Source: Mycobacterium sp. IS-836
Lineage (GTDB): Bacteria > Actinomycetota > Actinomycetes > Mycobacteriales > Mycobacteriaceae
Assembly (NCBI RefSeq): GCF_001954275.1
Contig: NZ_MBEU01000002.1
Span: forward strand, 124,001 to 188,000
Length of the DNA: 64,000 nt
Direction: 5' to 3'
Part shown: one piece after another, positions 35,806-43,374 of the stretch
How positions within the stretch are numbered: position 1 is the first letter of the stretch
Layout of the letters: the number at the start of each line of letters is the position of its first letter
Notes under the pieces: generated by a model
Seen by the model: the letters and a program-made list of their open reading frames with translations, nothing else
Told to the model about the DNA's origin: nothing
Database searches by the model: none
Made by a program: the position numbers and the translations under genes

Positions 35806-37050
35806 GTGACCGAAGCCGCGATGCACGTCCGCCTCGACGACCTGGCCCAGCCCAGGTTCAGCGCCGAGGCGCAGCAGATCCTCGACATGATGGCCGCGAT
35901 GGCCCCGCACTGCCCGCTGGACGCCGACGCGTTGCATGCGCAGGCCAGCTCCGACACCGGCCTGGACGATTTCGGCCGAGACGACTACCGAGAACGGCTC
36001 GACGTCTACCTCGGCGCGCTGCGGGACATCGACGGCCTGCACGGCGCCGGGGTCGTCAACTTCTACGGGCAGCTACTGCAATTGCTCAAGAACCGGCTGC
36101 TGCTGACCGACCTCGTGGGACGGCATCCCGAGATCGACGACATCGAGCTGCAGGCGCCGGTCGTGATCGCCGGTCTGCCACGCACCGGCACCACCCACTT
36201 GCACAATCTGCTGGCGGCGCCGCCGACCTTCCGAACGATGCCGTATTGGGAAAGCGTCGAACCGTTCCCGCTGCCGCAGGAGGCGGGTCTGGACCCGGAT
36301 CCTCGGCGGGCGCGGATGGACGTCGCGATCAGCGTGCTCAACACCGTGATGCCGCATTTCGCGCTCATGCACGAGATGACCACCGACCACGTCCACGAGG
36401 AGATCCAGCTCCTGGCCAACGACTTCTCGACGATGCTCTTCGAGACGCTCGGCGACGTGCCGCGCTGGCGCGACTACTACCAGGCCCACGACCAGACGCC
36501 GCACTACGAGTACCTCGCGCGCCAACTCAAGGCGATGCAGTTCCTGCGCGGCGGCCGGCGTTGGCTGCTGAAGTCGCCCCAGCACCTCGAGCAGGTGCCG
36601 GTGCTGAATCGCGTCTTCCCCGACAGCATCGTCGTGTTCACCCATCGCGACCCGGTGCCGGTCGCGTTGTCGATGATCGCGATGATCACCTACTCCGCCC
36701 GCATGCACCGGTCCCCGGTGCCGGTGCAGCGGATCGCGAGCTTCTGGATCGACCGTCTGGAGGACATGCTCGGCGCGCTTGTCCGGGATCGCGACACCAT
36801 CGGTCCGGACCGCTCGATCGACGTCCGTTTCGATCACTTCATGGCCGACGAACTCGGCGTCGCCGAGCGGGTCTACGCGCTGGCCGGTGAACCGTTCACC
36901 GAGGAGGTGCGCGCGGCAATCGGGGACTACCTGTCGGGCCACCAGCGCGGCCGGCTGGGCAACGTCGAGACGTCGTGCGAGATGTTCGGGCTGACGCAGG
37001 AAGATCTGCGGGCGCGCTTCGCCCCCTACGTCGAGCGCTTTCTGACATAA
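35806..37050 (+). CDS. Sulfotransferase-family protein
   Basis: A 414-aa PAPS-dependent sulfotransferase-like protein. The 5'-phosphosulfate loop is VIAGLPRTGTTHLHNLL; a second nucleotide contact is likely in DSIVVFTHRDPVPVALSMI (R and S of the 3'-phosphate motif), and WLLKSPQHLEQVPVL is typical of the mycobacterial Rv3529c-like group. Substrates in this group are unknown; sulfated lipids or sterols are candidates. The start is GTG 35806; ATG 35821 is possible. No PAPS synthesis gene nearby. It precedes ephF by 21 bp in the same direction, so the two may be co-transcribed. Confidence 0.87.
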   Translation: MTEAAMHVRLDDLAQPRFSAEAQQILDMMAAMAPHCPLDADALHAQASSDTGLDDFGRDDYRERLDVYLGALRDIDGLHGAGVVNFYGQLLQLLKNRLLLTDLVGRHPEIDDIELQAPVVIAGLPRTGTTHLHNLLAAPPTFRTMPYWESVEPFPLPQEAGLDPDPRRARMDVAISVLNTVMPHFALMHEMTTDHVHEEIQLLANDFSTMLFETLGDVPRWRDYYQAHDQTPHYEYLARQLKAMQFLRGGRRWLLKSPQHLEQVPVLNRVFPDSIVVFTHRDPVPVALSMIAMITYSARMHRSPVPVQRIASFWIDRLEDMLGALVRDRDTIGPDRSIDVRFDHFMADELGVAERVYALAGEPFTEEVRAAIGDYLSGHQRGRLGNVETSCEMFGLTQEDLRARFAPYVERFLT

Positions 37051-37071
37051 GGCGTCCGCTACCTTCGGAGC

Positions 37072-37971
37072 ATGGTCACCATGCCCGCACTGGACGGCTC
37101 TGTCACTGTGGAACACAGGTACGTGGACCTGGGCGACGGAGTCACCATCCACGTCGCCGATGCCGGTCCGGCGGATGGGCCGGCGGTCATGCTGGTCCAC
37201 GGCTTCCCGGAGAACTGGTGGGAGTGGCACCAGATGATCGGCCCGCTGGCCGCCGACGGCTACCGGGTGCTGTGCCCCGATCTGCGTGGCGCGGGCTGGA
37301 GTTCGGCGCCGCGCACCAGTTACCTCAAGAGCGAGATGGCCGACGACCTGGCGGGCGTCCTGGATCGACTGGGCGTCGCCACCGTGAAGCTCGTCGCCCA
37401 TGACTGGGGCGGACCGGTGGCGTTCATCATGATGCTGCGCCATCCGGAAAAGGTGACGGGCTTTTTCGGAGTGAACACCTTGGCGCCCTGGGTGAAGCGC
37501 GATCCGTCGACCGTCCGCAACATCTGGCGGCTCTGGTATCAAATCCCGATTTCGCTGCCGATCATCGGTCCGCGGATCATCAGCAACCCCGACTCCCGTT
37601 TTGTCCGGATGCTGGGTTCCTGGGTTGGCGGTGGTTTCGCGTTGCCCGAGGACAACATCCGCATGTACATCGAGTGCATGCGACAGCCCGGGCACGCCGA
37701 GGCGGGCTCGCGCTGGTATCGCTCGTTCCAGACCAAGGAGATGCTGCGCTGGATGCGTGGCGAGTACGACGACGCCCGTGTCAACGTTCCCGTTCGTTGG
37801 CTGACGGGCACCAAAGACCCGGTGATCACCGCCGATCTGACCGACGGGTATGCCGAGCGCATAAGCGATTTCGAGGTCGAGCTGGTCGACGATGCCGGGC
37901 ACTGGATCGTCGAGCAGCGACCCGAGTTGGTACTCGACCGGATACGCGCGTTTCTTCGCCTCGAAACGTAA
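37072..37971 (+). CDS. ephF: Epoxide hydrolase EphF (Rv0134 orthologue)
   Basis: A 299-aa alpha/beta hydrolase. The oxyanion-hole motif is LVHGFPENWWEWHQM, the nucleophile Asp lies in LVAHDWGGPVAF, the catalytic acid in TGTKDPVI and the base His in DDAGHWIVEQRPE. It hydrolyses epoxides to diols in the cytosol. ATG 37072 directly follows the sulfotransferase gene by 21 bp; alternative ATG 37081 cannot be excluded. In M. tuberculosis it is next to Rv0133, whereas here an inserted block comes between. Confidence 0.92.
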   Translation: MVTMPALDGSVTVEHRYVDLGDGVTIHVADAGPADGPAVMLVHGFPENWWEWHQMIGPLAADGYRVLCPDLRGAGWSSAPRTSYLKSEMADDLAGVLDRLGVATVKLVAHDWGGPVAFIMMLRHPEKVTGFFGVNTLAPWVKRDPSTVRNIWRLWYQIPISLPIIGPRIISNPDSRFVRMLGSWVGGGFALPEDNIRMYIECMRQPGHAEAGSRWYRSFQTKEMLRWMRGEYDDARVNVPVRWLTGTKDPVITADLTDGYAERISDFEVELVDDAGHWIVEQRPELVLDRIRAFLRLET

Positions 37972-37993
37972 ACTGCGGCAGCGCGTTTCGGGC

Positions 37994-38206
37994 TTACTCG
38001 ACGCCGATTGTGACTTCGGTGGACTTGATGAACACGGTCGCCTTCTGCCCCGCCGCGAGGCCGAGGTCGGTCGCGGCATCCTTGGTGACCGAGGACGTGA
38101 CGACCTGATCACCGCCGTCGAGCTTCACCTTCACGATCGCCATCACGCTGCCGAGTTCGACCTCGGTGATAGTCCCTTTGAGCTGATTTCGGGTGGATAG
38201 GCGCAT
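37994..38206 (-). CDS. Molybdenum-pterin/molybdate binding protein (Mop, TOBE domain)
   Basis: A 70-aa stand-alone TOBE/Mop protein: STRNQLKGTITEVELGSVMA starts the domain and VFIKSTEVTIGVE closes it. Such molbindins oligomerise and store or buffer molybdate. The whole gene is one domain and is full length. It starts 9 bp after the stop of the upstream tetR (Rv0135c-like), so it is likely co-transcribed with that regulator; no molybdate transporter or cofactor gene is nearby. Confidence 0.9.
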   Translation of the reverse strand: MRLSTRNQLKGTITEVELGSVMAIVKVKLDGGDQVVTSSVTKDAATDLGLAAGQKATVFIKSTEVTIGVE

Positions 38207-38215
38207 CGCTCGAGC

Positions 38216-38833
38216 CTAGTGCCGCGGGCCGAGCAGGGCTACGGACGCATCGACGGCCGGTTCGACGATCTCCCTGACCGCCCTTTCGTCCTCGACGGCT
38301 AGCGCGGTCAGTTCGCGCAGACCACCCAGCAGGATCACGGCCAGCGGCGCGGTCAACGGCGGCAGGCCGGCCCGCCGGAAGCCTGGGCTGGCGCTGAGGT
38401 CGATCAGCAGGTCCGACAGCAGCTGCAGCACACGGCGCTGGACCGGGCGCGCGACGGCACCCAAGGACGGGAGTTCGCGAATCCAGCTCAACGTGATCGC
38501 CGGACGGGACTCGATGAATCCGACGTAGGCCTCGACGGCCTGACGAATCTGCCGATGCCAGTCCGCTTCGGGATCGACCGCCGCGGCGATGTTTTCGGCG
38601 AGCTTTTCGATAGTGGCAAGCACTAGCTCCAGGAAGCACTGTTCCTTGCCGGCGAAGTGGTCGTAGAACGTGCGCTTGGACGTGCGCGCGTGGCGAACGA
38701 TGTCGGCAACCGTGGTGGTGCGGTAGCCGCGCTCGCCGATCGAGGTGGCCAGGCCGTCGAGCAGCCGTAACCGAAACGGGTCCGGCTCGGCGGGCGCATC
38801 GCCGCGTACGGCATCGACAGCCGCTGATGTCAC
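38216..38833 (-). CDS. TetR-family regulator (Rv0135c-like)
   Basis: A 205-aa TetR protein from GTG 38833. HTH in SIGERGYRTTTVADIVRHAR then TSKRTFYDHFAGKEQCFLEL. It is divergent from cyp138 with 124 bp between, and that gap contains two perfect palindromes (38874-38917), so it likely represses itself and the P450. Followed by the Mop gene. The frame is open to 39076 but that would overlap cyp138; the GTG after the palindromes is the sensible start. Confidence 0.9.
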   Translation of the reverse strand: MTSAAVDAVRGDAPAEPDPFRLRLLDGLATSIGERGYRTTTVADIVRHARTSKRTFYDHFAGKEQCFLELVLATIEKLAENIAAAVDPEADWHRQIRQAVEAYVGFIESRPAITLSWIRELPSLGAVARPVQRRVLQLLSDLLIDLSASPGFRRAGLPPLTAPLAVILLGGLRELTALAVEDERAVREIVEPAVDASVALLGPRH

Positions 38834-38873
38834 GGCCGACCCCTTTCGGTGAATGCGGCACCTTGTCAGGTTT

Positions 38874-38917
38874 GGTACTCCAGAGTACCGTACAGGGAAA
38901 GATCTGCGGTACACCGC
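38874..38917. promoter_or_regulatory. Two palindromic operators between tetR and cyp138
   Basis: GGTACTC-CA-GAGTACC at 38874-38889 is a perfect 16-bp palindrome. GCGGT-AC-ACCGC at 38906-38917 is a second, perfect 12-bp one, and a further GGTACC follows at 38918-38923. All share a GGTAC core. Centres are about 30 bp (three helical turns) apart, so two TetR dimers could sit on the same DNA face. The GTG of tetR and TTG of cyp138 flank the sites. Confidence 0.7.
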
Positions 38918-38957
38918 GGTACCACCCCGGCTTCGGGGCAGATGTTGGGAGCACGCA

Positions 38958-40283
38958 TTGAGCGAATTAGTCACCGCCCCACCGGTTTCCCAAGCAGTCA
39001 GGTTGCCTCCGGCCGCCCGGATCCCGAAGCCGCTCTGCGGTCTGTTCTTCGCGACGTCGCGGCGGGGAATGATCAAACTCCTGGCGCGCCGCTACGGCAA
39101 CGTCTTCGCGATCAACCTCCCGATGTTCGGCCGCGTCGTGGTGGTCGGTGAGCCGGACCTGGCCAAGCAGATCTTCACCACCAGCCCCGACGAGCTCGGC
39201 AATATCCAGCCCAACCTGAGCCGGATGTTCGGCAGCGGCTCGGTATTCGCGCTCGACCGCGACGATCACCGCCGTCGGCGGCGGCTGCTGGCGCCGCCGT
39301 TTCACGGCAGGAGCATGAAGAACTACGAGGCGATCATCGAAGAGGAGACGCTGCGCGAGAGCGCCCGTTGGCCGGAGGGCGAGCCCTTCGCGACGATGCC
39401 GTCGACGATGCGCATCACGCTCAACGCCATCCTGCGCGCGGTGTTCGGGGCCGACGGGGCCGAACTGGACGAGTTGCGCCGGATCATCCCGCCGTGGGTC
39501 ACCCTGGGATCGCGCTTAGCCGCACTGCCGAAGCCCGTGCGGACCTATGGCCGGTTCAGCCCGTGGGGCCGGCTCGCCCGATGGCGGCGCCAGTACGACA
39601 TCGTCATCGACAAGCTGATCGCGGCCGAACAGGCGGATCCGAACTTCGAAGAGCGCACCGACGTCCTCGCGCTGATGCTGCGTAGCACCTACGACGATGG
39701 TTCGGTCATGTCGCGCAAGGACATTGGCGACGAGCTGCTCACCCTGCTGGCGGCCGGGCACGAGACCACCGCGGCCACGCTCGGCTGGGCGTTCGAGCGG
39801 ATCACCCGGCACCCCGATCTGCTGGCGGCCCTGGTCGAGGAGGCCGACAACGGCGGCAGCGAACTACGCCAGGCGACGATTCTGGAAGTCCAGCGGGCCA
39901 GGACCGTGATCGACTTCGCCGCTCGCCGCGTCTACCCACCTACTTACCAACTCGGCGAATGGACCATTCCCCGCGGCTATTCGATGATCGTCAGCATCGC
40001 GCAGATACACGAGAACCCCAGCGTCTTCCCCGATCCGGAGCGCTTCGATCCGCAGCGCTACATCGGGACCAAGCCGTCCTCGTTCGCATGGATTCCCTTC
40101 GGCGGTGGGGCCAGGCGGTGTGTGGGTGCCGCGTTCGCCAACATGGAGATGGACGTGGTGCTTCGTACGGTGTTGCGCCACTTCACTATCGAGACCACCT
40201 CGGCGCCGGGAGAGCGGTGGCACTGCCGCGGCGTCGCCTACACGCCGAAGGACGGCGGACGGATCGTGGTGCGCAGGCGCTGA
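38958..40283 (+). CDS. cyp138: Cytochrome P450 CYP138 (Rv0136 orthologue)
   Basis: A 441-aa P450, the length I recall for CYP138. I-helix AAGHETTAATLGW, K-helix ExxR in LEVQRARTVIDF and heme loop FGGGARRCVGAAF with ligand C388. TTG 38958 is used: GGGAG lies 6 nt before it and the product then begins MSELVTAPP, as in the orthologue. Soluble monooxygenase needing ferredoxin and reductase partners; substrate unknown. Its stop forms one arm of a small hairpin with the convergent msrA stop. Confidence 0.93.
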   Translation: MSELVTAPPVSQAVRLPPAARIPKPLCGLFFATSRRGMIKLLARRYGNVFAINLPMFGRVVVVGEPDLAKQIFTTSPDELGNIQPNLSRMFGSGSVFALDRDDHRRRRRLLAPPFHGRSMKNYEAIIEEETLRESARWPEGEPFATMPSTMRITLNAILRAVFGADGAELDELRRIIPPWVTLGSRLAALPKPVRTYGRFSPWGRLARWRRQYDIVIDKLIAAEQADPNFEERTDVLALMLRSTYDDGSVMSRKDIGDELLTLLAAGHETTAATLGWAFERITRHPDLLAALVEEADNGGSELRQATILEVQRARTVIDFAARRVYPPTYQLGEWTIPRGYSMIVSIAQIHENPSVFPDPERFDPQRYIGTKPSSFAWIPFGGGARRCVGAAFANMEMDVVLRTVLRHFTIETTSAPGERWHCRGVAYTPKDGGRIVVRRR

Positions 40284-40293
40284 GCGTTCAGCG
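40278..40293. terminator. Hairpin made from the stop codons of cyp138 and msrA
   Basis: CGCTGA-GCGT-TCAGCG: the TGA of cyp138 is in the left arm and the reverse-strand TGA of msrA is in the right arm. A 6-bp stem is short and lacks a U-tract, so termination is uncertain, but with only 4 bp between the convergent genes it is the only candidate. Confidence 0.35.
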
Positions 40294-40824
40294 GTTGGCT
40301 TGGTCCGCGGTGGCGCGGCGCGGCAACTTCCAGCCCGGGCGAATGTAGTGGCAGGTGTATCCGCCGGGGTAGCGCTGCAGGTAGTCCTGGTGTTCGGGCT
40401 CGGCTTCCCAGAAGTCGCCGGCCGGGCTGACCTCCGTCACGACCTTGCCGGGCCATAGGCCGGACGCCTCGACGTCGGCGATGGTGTCCAGGGCGACGCG
40501 CTTCTGCTCGTCGTCGGTGTAGAAGATGGCCGACCGGTAGCTGGGGCCTCTGTCATTGCCCTGCCGGTCTTTCGTTGTCGGGTCGTGGATTTGGAAGAAG
40601 AACTCCAGCAGTGTGCGGTAGTCGGTGACCGCGGGGTCGTAGACGATCTCCACGGCCTCGGCGTGCGTGCCGTGGTTGCGGTAGGTCGCGTTGGGTGTGT
40701 CGCCGCCGCTGTAGCCGACCCGCGTCGAGATCACGCCGGGCTGTTTGCGGATCAGGTCTTGCATTCCCCAGAAGCAGCCGCCGGCCAGAATCGCTTTTTG
40801 GGGGGCATGTTGGGAGTCGGTCAT
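40288..40824 (-). CDS. msrA: Peptide methionine sulfoxide reductase MsrA (Rv0137c orthologue)
   Basis: A 178-aa enzyme reducing the S-epimer of methionine sulfoxide. Active-site motif AGGCFWG with C17; family motifs [22 protein letters not shown] and [12 protein letters not shown] are intact. The C-terminal extension [11 protein letters not shown] has no resolving cysteine, so recycling probably follows the one- or two-Cys mycobacterial scheme. Start ATG 40824. Divergent from the Rv0138-like gene by 90 bp. Part of repair of oxidised proteins. Confidence 0.95.
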   Translation of the reverse strand: MTDSQHAPQKAILAGGCFWGMQDLIRKQPGVISTRVGYSGGDTPNATYRNHGTHAEAVEIVYDPAVTDYRTLLEFFFQIHDPTTKDRQGNDRGPSYRSAIFYTDDEQKRVALDTIADVEASGLWPGKVVTEVSPAGDFWEAEPEHQDYLQRYPGGYTCHYIRPGWKLPRRATADQANR

Positions 40825-40914
40825 TGCTCGCCTTCCTGATCGGCCACAACCCCGGCCCGATCCCAGCCCAGGCTACACTCCGCCGATGACCCGCAACGGC
40901 GCGAAGAGGCCCGC

Positions 40915-41421
40915 GTGAGCACGCCGGCGTTCTCCCGCAGCGAACTGTCCGACGCCTTCGAGAAGTTCGAGGAGACGGTGGCCCGGGCCGCCGAAACCCG
41001 CGACTGGGACGCCTGGGTGCAGCAGTACACACCCGACGTCGAATACATCGAGCACGCGGCGGGCACCATGCACGGCCGCGACGCGGTGCGTGAGTGGATC
41101 AAGCAAACGATGACGACCTTCCCCGGAAGCCACATGGTGGCCTTCCCGACGTTGTGGTCGGTGATCGACGAGCCCACCGGACGGGTCATCCTCGAACTGG
41201 ACAATCCGATGCGCGATCCGGGCGACGGCAGCGTCATCAGCGCGACGAACATCACGATCATCACCTACGCCGGCGACGGCCTGTGGTGCCGTGAAGAAGA
41301 CATCTACAACCCGCTGCGCTTCCTGCGGGCGGGGATGAAGTGGTGCCGCAAGGCGCAGGCCCTGGGCACGCTCGACGAAGACGCCGAACGGTGGATGCGC
41401 CAGTACGGAGGAGCGGAATGA
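40915..41421 (+). CDS. SnoaL/NTF2-like protein (Rv0138 orthologue)
   Basis: A 168-aa small cone-fold protein: AFEKFEETVARAAETRDWDA, then YTPDVEYIEHAAGTMHGRDAV, the typical ketosteroid-isomerase-like opening. Start GTG 40915. It overlaps the epimerase gene at ATGA (41418-41421), so the two are coupled and may act on the same substrate. Catalytic residues are not identifiable with confidence. Confidence 0.85.
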   Translation: MSTPAFSRSELSDAFEKFEETVARAAETRDWDAWVQQYTPDVEYIEHAAGTMHGRDAVREWIKQTMTTFPGSHMVAFPTLWSVIDEPTGRVILELDNPMRDPGDGSVISATNITIITYAGDGLWCREEDIYNPLRFLRAGMKWCRKAQALGTLDEDAERWMRQYGGAE

Positions 41422-42458
41422 ACGCACCCAAGTTGGTCATCGGCGCCAACGGCTTTCTGGGTTCACACGTGACCCGTCAGCTCGTCGCCGGCGGCGCCGA
41501 GGTTCGAGCGATGGTGCGCCCGAACGCCAATACCCGTGCCATCGACGACCTTGCGCTGACGCGGTTTCAGGGCGACGTGTTCGACACCGCCACGCTGCGC
41601 GAGGCGATGGACGGCGTCGACCACGTGTACTACTGCGTGGTCGACACCCGCGCGTGGTTGCGAGACCCCGCGCCGTTGTTTCGCACCAACGTCGAGGGCC
41701 TGCGCAACGTGCTCGATGTGGCCGTCAAAGAACCAGCGCTGCGCCGGTTCGTCTTCACCAGCACCTACGCGACGGTGGGCCGTCGCCACGGGCATGTGGC
41801 GACCGAAGACGACGTGATCGACCCCCGCGGGCTGACTCCCTATGTGCAATCCCGGGTTCAGGCCGAAGATCTGGTGATGCGGTACGTGGCCGAGGCCGGC
41901 CTGCCCGCCGTCGCCATGTGCGTCTCAACCACTTACGGCAGCGGGGACTGGGGAGGCACCCCGCACGGCGCCTTCATCGCCGGCGCGGTGTTCGGCAAGC
42001 TGCCCTTCCTGATGAACGGCATCCAGCTGGAGGTCGTCGGCGTCGACGACGCCGCCCGGGCAATGATCCTGGCCGCCGAGCGCGGCCGCATCGGCGAGCG
42101 ATACCTGGTGTCCGAGCGGATGTTCGCGCTGAACGATGTCGTGCGGATCGCGGCCGACGAAGCCGGGGTGCCACCGCCGCGACGCGCGATCTCGGTGCCG
42201 GTGCTCTATGCCCTGGCCGCAATGGGCACCCTGAGGGCCCGGCTGACCGGCAAGGACTCCGAACTCAGCCTCAGGTCGGTGCGCATGATGCGCGCCGAGG
42301 CCGACGTCGACAGCAGCAAGGCGAAGCGCGAACTGGGCTGGCAGCCACGCCCGGTCGAGGAATCGATCCGCGAGGCGGCCCGGTTCTGGGCCGCTTTAAA
42401 GGGCGCGCAGACCACGCGCAAAGACACGAAGGACAGCACCACCGCCCCGGCCGAATAG
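41418..42458 (+). CDS. NAD-dependent epimerase/dehydratase (Rv0139 orthologue)
   Basis: A 346-aa extended SDR. The NAD motif is VIGANGFLGSHV; VFTSTYATVG and the YVQSRVQAE segment give the Y-x-x-x-K position, where R replaces the usual lysine (YVQSR), which is odd for a catalytic SDR. The C-terminal ELGWQPRPVEESI is common to 3-beta-HSD-like dihydroflavonol reductase relatives. Translationally coupled with the SnoaL-like gene. Substrate unknown. The C-terminal tail is Thr/Lys/Asp-rich and probably disordered. Confidence 0.87.
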   Translation: MNAPKLVIGANGFLGSHVTRQLVAGGAEVRAMVRPNANTRAIDDLALTRFQGDVFDTATLREAMDGVDHVYYCVVDTRAWLRDPAPLFRTNVEGLRNVLDVAVKEPALRRFVFTSTYATVGRRHGHVATEDDVIDPRGLTPYVQSRVQAEDLVMRYVAEAGLPAVAMCVSTTYGSGDWGGTPHGAFIAGAVFGKLPFLMNGIQLEVVGVDDAARAMILAAERGRIGERYLVSERMFALNDVVRIAADEAGVPPPRRAISVPVLYALAAMGTLRARLTGKDSELSLRSVRMMRAEADVDSSKAKRELGWQPRPVEESIREAARFWAALKGAQTTRKDTKDSTTAPAE

Positions 42459-42531
42459 GCTCGGCGCGCGGGAAGGCTTGAGCGCCGACGGGCGTTGCAT
42501 CCCTTATCCGCGTCCATAGGAGGTATCAACC

Positions 42532-42906
42532 ATGGCCCACCGGCAAGTCCTGGAACCCAACGCCGGGCACCCGATCACCATCGAGCCGACCAACCGAAGG
42601 GTGCAGGTTCGTGTCAATGGCGAGCTGGTCGCGGACACCACCGCCGCACTGGAATTACGCGAGGCGACTTTGCCTGCGGTGCAATACATTCCGTTAGCCG
42701 ACGTGGTCTCCGACCGGCTTACCCGCACCGACACCAGCACCTACTGCCCGTTCAAAGGCGACGCCAGCTACTACAGCCTGACCACCTCGGCCGGCGACAC
42801 CGTCGAGGATCTGATCTGGACGTACGAGCAGCCCTATCCGGCGGTCGCGGCGATTGCCGGGCACGTCGCCTTCTACCCCAACAAAGCCGACATCAGCGTG
42901 GCGTAG
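42532..42906 (+). CDS. DUF427 protein (Rv0140 orthologue)
   Basis: A 124-aa protein. DUF427 signatures: RVQVRVNGELVADTTAALEL, then STYCPFKGDASYYSL, and AFYPNKADI at the end. These compact beta-proteins are of unknown function. AGGAGG at 42520-42525 lies 6 nt before ATG 42532, an excellent RBS. It follows the epimerase by 73 bp and ends 3 bp from the convergent SnoaL-like gene. Confidence 0.9.
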   Translation: MAHRQVLEPNAGHPITIEPTNRRVQVRVNGELVADTTAALELREATLPAVQYIPLADVVSDRLTRTDTSTYCPFKGDASYYSLTTSAGDTVEDLIWTYEQPYPAVAAIAGHVAFYPNKADISVA

Positions 42907-42909
42907 CGT

Positions 42910-43293
42910 TCAGTCGGTGAACACGGCGGCCGACTTGGTGTCGCTGTATTCGCGCATCGATACGATCTGCCCGTCGCGGGTCTCGAAGATGCAAACAAAC
43001 GGTGAGTCGTACTCGACGCCGTCCCTCGAGGTTCCCGAGGCATGCGCCTCAACGACAACCGTGTCGCCTTCGTTGACGCAGCGGTACAGGTCGAGATTGA
43101 TCTCGACGATCTGTCTGCGTCGCTCGTTGGCCCGCCGGAACGTCTCCTTGTCGAACGAAACTCGCGTGATGATGCTCCAGTAGGTGAACTCGTCGCTGAG
43201 CAGCGCGAAACCCTCATTCACATCGCCGCCCTCGCAGACGCTCTGCAGGAACATCCAGGCCAGTTCGGCTTGCGGGCCATCGAACGGCGTCAT
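42910..43293 (-). CDS. SnoaL-like protein (Rv0141c orthologue)
   Basis: A 127-aa cone-fold protein (ELAWMFLQSVCEGGDVNEGF, then FTYWSIITRVSF and YDSPFVCIFETRDGQIVSMRE). The C-terminal FEtRDGQI..MREYSDT pattern is that of SnoaL_2/limonene-epoxide-hydrolase-like small proteins. Start ATG 43293. The much longer frame on this strand (to 44313) merely crosses the DNA glycosylase gene antisense. Divergent from that gene by 81 bp. Confidence 0.85.
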   Translation of the reverse strand: MTPFDGPQAELAWMFLQSVCEGGDVNEGFALLSDEFTYWSIITRVSFDKETFRRANERRRQIVEINLDLYRCVNEGDTVVVEAHASGTSRDGVEYDSPFVCIFETRDGQIVSMREYSDTKSAAVFTD

Positions 43294-43374
43294 CACATCG
43301 CAATATTGTCTTGGAAGATGGTGAACGGTCAATCGCGCGGTCGTCGGCCGCAATTGGAGTGAGCTGGAGCTTTC

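Noticed and set aside
36073-38112. 679-codon ORF on the minus strand across the sulfotransferase and ephF genes
   Set aside because: It lies antisense to two genes with clear family motifs, has low-complexity Arg/His/Asp-rich composition and no domain. Such mirror frames are expected in GC-rich DNA with strong third-position bias.
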